Assembly: GCA_027593125.1 (NCBI GenBank)
Contig: JAQCJL010000007.1
Location: 1 to 38,587 of the forward strand
Direction of reading: 5' to 3'
DNA: 38,587 bases
Source: Pseudomonadota bacterium
Lineage (GTDB): Bacteria; Pseudomonadota; Alphaproteobacteria; Puniceispirillales; UBA1172
Shown here: positions 34,596 to 38,587 of the stretch, one piece after another
Layout: each line of letters starts with the position of its first letter
Position numbering within the stretch: the first letter of the stretch is position 1
Notes under the pieces: generated by a model
Told to the model about the DNA's origin: nothing
Database searches by the model: none
What the model saw: the letters and a program-made list of their open reading frames with translations, nothing else
Made by a program: the position numbers and the translations under genes

Positions 34596-34747
34596 TGCCA
34601 TTCTCTCCGGACATAGATCATATTCCATAATAGTCGTACTCTTCTGATGGCAATAAGGCAAGCCATCTCCCAGTAAACTTTACCTTAAAGCCTTAAAAGG
34701 ATAAGATCTTTGCCATGATAAAAGATAAGCTTTAGGAGCAAGTAAAG

Positions 34748-35062
34748 ATGAATGGCGATAACGGCGTTGCCCAGCTCTATATCAGGGATTTTCCTGATGC
34801 TGAAAATGTGGATCGCATGGCGGCATCTGTTGATCTTCAGGTGCGCCACCGCATCAGCGGTGTTAATGCCAGTCTATTGGTATGGCGCGCCACCGCAGAA
34901 CCTACACGCATGATGGAGTTATGGCGTTATCATATCGAATATGATCAGGAATGGGTGCGTCAATCCTTAACCGGTACTCACATAATTCCTGATGCTATGG
35001 CGCCGAAAAATCAAATCTTTTCCCTTGATCTGATTTATCAGTCCGATAGCCCAGATTTCTGA
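34748..35062 (+). CDS. Small unrecognised protein
   Basis: I do not recognise a family. The 104 residues are soluble, with no signal peptide or membrane helix. The mix of strands and amphipathic helices (VAQLYIRDFPDAENVDRMAA, then SLLVWRATAEP and MMELWRYHIEYDQEWVRQSL) could suit a small alpha/beta domain. It is probably a real gene: AGGAG (34734-34738) is nine bases before the ATG, and codon usage looks like its neighbours. It is divergent from the CMD gene and overlaps the TerB-like gene by 25 bases tail to tail. Confidence 0.75.
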   Translation: MNGDNGVAQLYIRDFPDAENVDRMAASVDLQVRHRISGVNASLLVWRATAEPTRMMELWRYHIEYDQEWVRQSLTGTHIIPDAMAPKNQIFSLDLIYQSDSPDF

Positions 35063-35493
35063 ACTGCTTGTTGGCGTGCTTCGGCAACGTCACGATCCGA
35101 GACATAAATCAGCCCAGCCACCTTTCGCATTAAGGCCGCTTCGTGATCTTCAATAACGCCATCAGCTAGGATCACCTGCCATAATTTTTCCATCAAGTAA
35201 CATTTTTCTTCATGGCTATAACGGCTATTAATTTGCTTGATCCATCCATAGAGATCAGCAGCCTCATCCGCTTGCGTAGCCGCATCCGACATAAGTTGCT
35301 CTACTTCATCAGGGGTTAACCCAAACTCGTCCTCGACAATGCGCCGGATCATCGCAAGCTCAGACACATCCGCCTCACCATCAACCATTAAAGCCCGGAA
35401 CATTAGTGCCGTTGCCGCTAAACGGAGGTTTTCATCCGAGGCGTGATCATCTTCGATTTTCACCGCTACCAATTTTTCAAAAAAACGCATCAT
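35038..35493 (-). CDS. TerB-like protein
   Basis: The 151-residue, all-helical, acidic protein matches the TerB/DjlA-N fold. It has paired acidic segments RALMVDGEADVSELAMIRRIVEDEFGL and VILADGVIEDHEAALMRKVAGLIYVSD, each with the DGE/DGV acidic turn thought to bind divalent metal. Stand-alone TerB-like proteins are common in alphaproteobacteria and need not confer tellurite resistance; no other ter genes are here. AAGGAAAG precedes the start by about eight bases. Its 3' end overlaps the small unknown gene. The clpB terminator lies just upstream. Confidence 0.88.
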   Translation of the reverse strand: MMRFFEKLVAVKIEDDHASDENLRLAATALMFRALMVDGEADVSELAMIRRIVEDEFGLTPDEVEQLMSDAATQADEAADLYGWIKQINSRYSHEEKCYLMEKLWQVILADGVIEDHEAALMRKVAGLIYVSDRDVAEARQQAVQKSGLSD

Positions 35494-35546
35494 CGTATCT
35501 TTCCTTTCCCTATGTATTCAGTCATCCCCTATCAGCCCATAAAAGT

Positions 35547-35577
35547 AAAGCCGCCTCTTATAAAAAGAGGCGGCTTT
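35547..35577 (-). terminator. Strong terminator after clpB
   Basis: A perfect 13-bp stem, AAAGCCGCCTCTT (35547-35559) with AAGAGGCGGCTTT (35565-35577), has a 5-base loop. It lies 22 bases past the clpB stop. In the minus direction it is followed by ACTTTTATG, a modest U stretch. Confidence 0.8.
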
Positions 35578-35598
35578 GGTCTTTGTAAATGTTGTTCA

Positions 35599-38202
35599 TT
35601 AGGCGGTTTGCTGATGTTCTGATGCAGTGGTAAATTGCAACGTCCTTTCTCCACCTCCCAATTGGTCAACAACAATCATATCACCATCGGCAAAGCGTCC
35701 GCTTATGATCGCTTCCGCCAGAGGGTTTTGCACCTCGTTTTGGATGACGCGCTTAAGCGGTCTTGCCCCATATTGAGGATCATAGCCAGCATCAGCCAAC
35801 CATTGTTTTGCCGCTGGCGTCACCTCAATCATGATCTGTTTTTCAGCTAAACGCTTAGCAAGATGATCAAGCTGAAGATCAACGATATGCGTCATATCCC
35901 CACGATCAAGGCGCCGGAACAGTAAGGTAGAATCAATCCGGTTTAGAAACTCTGGCCGGAAAATAGACCGCAAATCTGTCATGACAGCGTCACGCGCCTT
36001 TTCGCTGCTATCACCATCCTTGAGTTCAAGCAAATGATCTGCCCCAATATTTGAGGTCATCAAAATAATGGTGTTGCGGAAATCCACCTTATGGCCTTGG
36101 CTATCTGTCAATTTGCCTTCGTCCAGCACTTGAAGCAGGATATTAAAAATATCTGGATGCGCTTTTTCAATCTCGTCAAAAAGCACCACTTGATAAGGCC
36201 GCCGCCGAACTGCTTCAGTTAGACTGCCGCCTTCTTCATATCCAACATAGCCGGGTGGGGCACCAATTAAGCGTGAAACCGCATGGCGTTCCATATATTC
36301 TGACATATCAATTCGCATCACTGCACTCTCGTCATCAAACAAAAACTCTGCCAAGGCTTTGGATAATTCCGTCTTACCTACCCCTGTTGGGCCTAGCATC
36401 ATAAAACTGCCAATCGGCTGATTAGGATCAGAAATTCCAGCCCTTGCTCGGCGCGTAGCATTCGCGACCGCCTGAATGGCTTCAGGCTGACCAATCACTC
36501 TTGCCGCTAGCAAATCTTCCATTGCCAGCATCTTTTCCTTTTCACCCTCAAGCATTTTATCAACAGGTATTCCTGTCCAGTTGCTAATCACTCGGGCAAT
36601 ATGGGTGCTTTCCACCTCATCATTGAACATTTCTGAAGCAGCAACCAGAGCTTTGGCTTCATCCAATTCTGCGGTTAGCCGAGGCAGGATGCTGTAACTG
36701 ATTTCTGCTGCGTCCTCAAGCCTGCCTTCACGCTGTGCAGATTTCAAGTTATTGCGTTCTGTATCAAGCTGTTGCTGAAGGGATTTTACTTCTTCTAGCC
36801 TGGTTTTTACACCTTCCCATTCGCTGGTCAGATCAGCGGATTGCTCTTCTAGTCCCTCTAGATCATTAGCGATCGCGCCAAGCCGGCTCTTATGCCGCTC
36901 TGAGGATTCTTTTTTCAATGCCGCCTGTTCAATTTTTAACTGCATGATCTGACGGTCAATATTATCCAAGAGAGGTGGCTTACTGTCGGATTGCACTCTT
37001 AAAAGACTAGCAGCCTCATCCATTACATCAATGGCCTTATCCGGCAGAAACCTGTCATTAATATAACGGCTCGACAATCTGGCTGCTGCGACCAAAGCCT
37101 CATCCGAAATGCGCACAGCGTGATGATGTTCATATTTTTCTTTTAAGCCGCGCAAGACAAAAATTGTGTCTTCAACCGAAGGTTCATTGACATATACAGG
37201 CTGAAACCGTCTTGCCAGTGCCGAATCTTTTTCCACATATTTTCGATATTCATCCAATGTGGTAGCGCCAATGCAGTGTAACTCACCTCGTGCTAAAGCA
37301 GGCTTCAGCAAATTGGACGCATCCATAGCACCATCGGTTTTACCTGCACCAACCAGTTGATGCATTTCATCAATAAACAGAATGATATTTCCATTTTGTG
37401 ATTGGACCTCTTTGAGGACAGCTTTAAGCCGTTCTTCAAACTCACCCCGATATTTAGCCCCTGCGATGAGCGCCCCCATATCTAGCACCATTAGGATTTT
37501 CCCTGCCAGAACACCTGGCACTTCTCCATTAATGATGCGCTGGGCTAGACCCTCAGCAATAGCGGTTTTGCCAACCCCTGGTTCGCCAATCAACACAGGA
37601 TTATTCTTGGTGCGGCGTGACAGGATTTGAATGGTACGGCGAATTTCCTGATCCCTGCCAATGACGGGATCCAGTTTGCCTTTTCTTGCCATATCAGTCA
37701 GGTCGGTTGCATATCGGCTCAAGGCCTCAAATTGATCTTCGGCGGCGTCGCTATCTATGGTTTTGCCGCCCCTAGTCGCGGAAGATGCAGCTTTTAATGC
37801 TTGCGCCGTCACACCTGCGGCTTTCATTATTTCCGCAACAGAGCTTTTTGATTCGGCCATCACAATCAGCACGGTATCAGCGGCAACAAACTGATCGCCA
37901 GCCTGTTTTGCTGCTTTTTCTGCTTGTGCCAATATTCGGGCAAGATGCCCATCAAGATGGAGCTGGGCATTACTTCCAGTCATCCTAGGCATAGCATTAA
38001 GAGCTTGATTTAAGCTTTGTTTCAGCTGATCTGCATGGCCTCCACTTCGGTTGACCAGCATCACCGCCAACGCATCTGGGTTTTCCAGCATGGCAGCCAA
38101 AAGATGTTCGGTAGTAAGCTGAGGATGACCATTGGCAAGGGCCGTGTTTTGTGCCTCACCTATGGCGTTGCGCATGAGCGCAGTATAATGATCAAGTTGC
38201 AT
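35599..38202 (-). CDS. clpB: ClpB protein disaggregase
   Basis: ClpB is a hexameric AAA+ chaperone that pulls proteins out of aggregates with DnaK. The 867 residues show the full order: N-terminal Clp domain (about 1-145, starting [18 protein letters not shown]), first AAA+ module ([13 protein letters not shown] near 205 and [12 protein letters not shown]), coiled-coil middle domain (about 400-530), second AAA+ module ([16 protein letters not shown] and [11 protein letters not shown]), and D2-small domain. The middle domain separates it from ClpA/ClpC. GGAG lies about ten bases before the ATG. A promoter with TTGAAA and TATTTA is visible 120-150 bases upstream, and a strong terminator follows. 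Confidence 0.97.
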   Translation of the reverse strand: MQLDHYTALMRNAIGEAQNTALANGHPQLTTEHLLAAMLENPDALAVMLVNRSGGHADQLKQSLNQALNAMPRMTGSNAQLHLDGHLARILAQAEKAAKQAGDQFVAADTVLIVMAESKSSVAEIMKAAGVTAQALKAASSATRGGKTIDSDAAEDQFEALSRYATDLTDMARKGKLDPVIGRDQEIRRTIQILSRRTKNNPVLIGEPGVGKTAIAEGLAQRIINGEVPGVLAGKILMVLDMGALIAGAKYRGEFEERLKAVLKEVQSQNGNIILFIDEMHQLVGAGKTDGAMDASNLLKPALARGELHCIGATTLDEYRKYVEKDSALARRFQPVYVNEPSVEDTIFVLRGLKEKYEHHHAVRISDEALVAAARLSSRYINDRFLPDKAIDVMDEAASLLRVQSDSKPPLLDNIDRQIMQLKIEQAALKKESSERHKSRLGAIANDLEGLEEQSADLTSEWEGVKTRLEEVKSLQQQLDTERNNLKSAQREGRLEDAAEISYSILPRLTAELDEAKALVAASEMFNDEVESTHIARVISNWTGIPVDKMLEGEKEKMLAMEDLLAARVIGQPEAIQAVANATRRARAGISDPNQPIGSFMMLGPTGVGKTELSKALAEFLFDDESAVMRIDMSEYMERHAVSRLIGAPPGYVGYEEGGSLTEAVRRRPYQVVLFDEIEKAHPDIFNILLQVLDEGKLTDSQGHKVDFRNTIILMTSNIGADHLLELKDGDSSEKARDAVMTDLRSIFRPEFLNRIDSTLLFRRLDRGDMTHIVDLQLDHLAKRLAEKQIMIEVTPAAKQWLADAGYDPQYGARPLKRVIQNEVQNPLAEAIISGRFADGDMIVVDQLGGGERTLQFTTASEHQQTA

Positions 38203-38325
38203 AACATATCTCCATTATTCTTACCGTCACCCCTGATCAGGCAGTTGCGGCGAATATCAGATAATCTGCCCATTATTGGCGCAGATCAGATAAAGCGGCT
38301 CACGATTGACACCGCCTATAATTCT

Positions 38326-38354
38326 TAAATAAGAACCTTAAAGCTGGGTTTCAA
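38326..38354 (-). promoter_or_regulatory. Promoter candidate for clpB with palindrome on the -10
   Basis: On the minus strand, TTGAAA (38349-38354) and TATTTA (38326-38331) are separated by 17 bases. CTTATTT at the same place would also suit an alphaproteobacterial RpoH -10. The inverted repeat TTCTTA-AA-TAAGAA (38322-38335) covers the -10. Confidence 0.4.
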
Positions 38355-38366
38355 TAGTCAACAGAA

Positions 38367-38587
38367 TTAACGGGCGTTGGGGAAAAACAGTTGCTGACCT
38401 GCTACTTGATAGCTGGCGATGATATCCTGACCTTTTTCTGACAACAGCCATTCCGTCACCCGAATGGCAGCAGAAAGTTCTGTATCTGGGCAGTGGTCAG
38501 GGCTAATCGGAATAATCCCATATTGGTTAAAAAGAGGGGGATCGCCCTCAAACACAATCATGTGTTGTTTTTTATTTCCATAGGCCA
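38367..38587 (-). CDS. tupA: Tungstate ABC transporter substrate-binding protein, C-terminal part (cut by window edge)
   Basis: Only the last 73 or so residues are in the window; the frame stays open to the right edge. The visible part contains VFEGDPPLFNQYGIIPI, then RVTEWLLSEKGQDIIASYQV and GQQLFFPNA. That is the ending typical of TupA-type tungstate (or molybdate) binding proteins, in which the GD-x-x-LFNQYG segment lines the oxyanion site. It would deliver tungstate for tungsten or molybdenum cofactor enzymes. The rest of the transporter is outside the window. It is followed by the clpB promoter region on the same strand with no obvious terminator. Confidence 0.82.
   Translation of the reverse strand, partial: AYGNKKQHMIVFEGDPPLFNQYGIIPISPDHCPDTELSAAIRVTEWLLSEKGQDIIASYQVAGQQLFFPNAR

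Noticed and set aside
35038-35493. Tellurite resistance locus
   Set aside because: Only a stand-alone TerB-like protein is present, with no other ter genes.
1-38587. tRNA, rRNA, CRISPR, insertion sequence or prophage genes
   Set aside because: Intergenic gaps are short. I saw no tRNA-like cloverleaf, repeat-spacer array, transposase or terminal inverted repeat pair.

Overview
This window looks like a chromosomal segment of a free-living, aerobic, probably marine alphaproteobacterium. Several genes point that way: 5-aminolevulinate synthase (C4 haem route), GapR (DUF2312), a DUF1244 protein, a tandem cold-shock-domain protein, an alphaproteobacterial-type polyamine ABC transporter, and two perfect intergenic TTAA-N7-TTAAC sites of the CtrA type. 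The moderate base composition and gene set remind me of the SAR116 group (Puniceispirillum-like). That is an impression from memory, not a database result. I see no rRNA, tRNA, CRISPR array, insertion sequence or prophage. Coding density is very high and the only long gap holds a gene relic.

Layout. 1-4.2 kb: an unrecognised low-complexity protein, an Lrp regulator with methylmalonate-semialdehyde dehydrogenase (mmsA), and a family 2 glycosyltransferase. 4.2-7.2 kb: a terminator-like hairpin behind a CtrA-type site, two SAM-dependent RNA methyltransferases and a GlxA/ArgR-type regulator. 7.2-11.6 kb: the two methylmalonyl-CoA mutase subunits with sufE downstream. 11.6-16.1 kb: a membrane glycosyltransferase, mntR, DUF1244, gapR, pyrF and a double cold-shock protein. 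16.2-21.2 kb: trxB, acetoacetyl-CoA synthetase, an M23 peptidase and hemA. 21.3-29.8 kb: one long minus-strand block of amidinotransferase, ureohydrolase, M24-fold hydrolase and a four-gene polyamine-type ABC transporter. 29.9-38.6 kb: cfa, a DMT exporter, thymidine kinase, an aldehyde dehydrogenase, a carboxymuconolactone-decarboxylase-like protein, a small unknown gene, a TerB-like protein, clpB, and the C-terminal end of a tungstate-binding protein cut by the window edge.

How the genes work together. MmsA makes propionyl-CoA from valine-derived methylmalonate semialdehyde. MutAB finishes the propionyl-CoA route to succinyl-CoA, which HemA can use; acetoacetyl-CoA synthetase adds ketone-body use. 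The most interesting unit is the block at 21.3-29.8 kb. It pairs an arginine:glycine-type amidinotransferase with an intact agmatinase-family ureohydrolase, an M24-fold enzyme that has lost most of its metal ligands, and a dedicated importer. I read it as a candidate pathway for making or breaking guanidino compounds. A short fragment of an HlyD-type secretion adaptor between the amidinotransferase and the ureohydrolase suggests the locus was rearranged.
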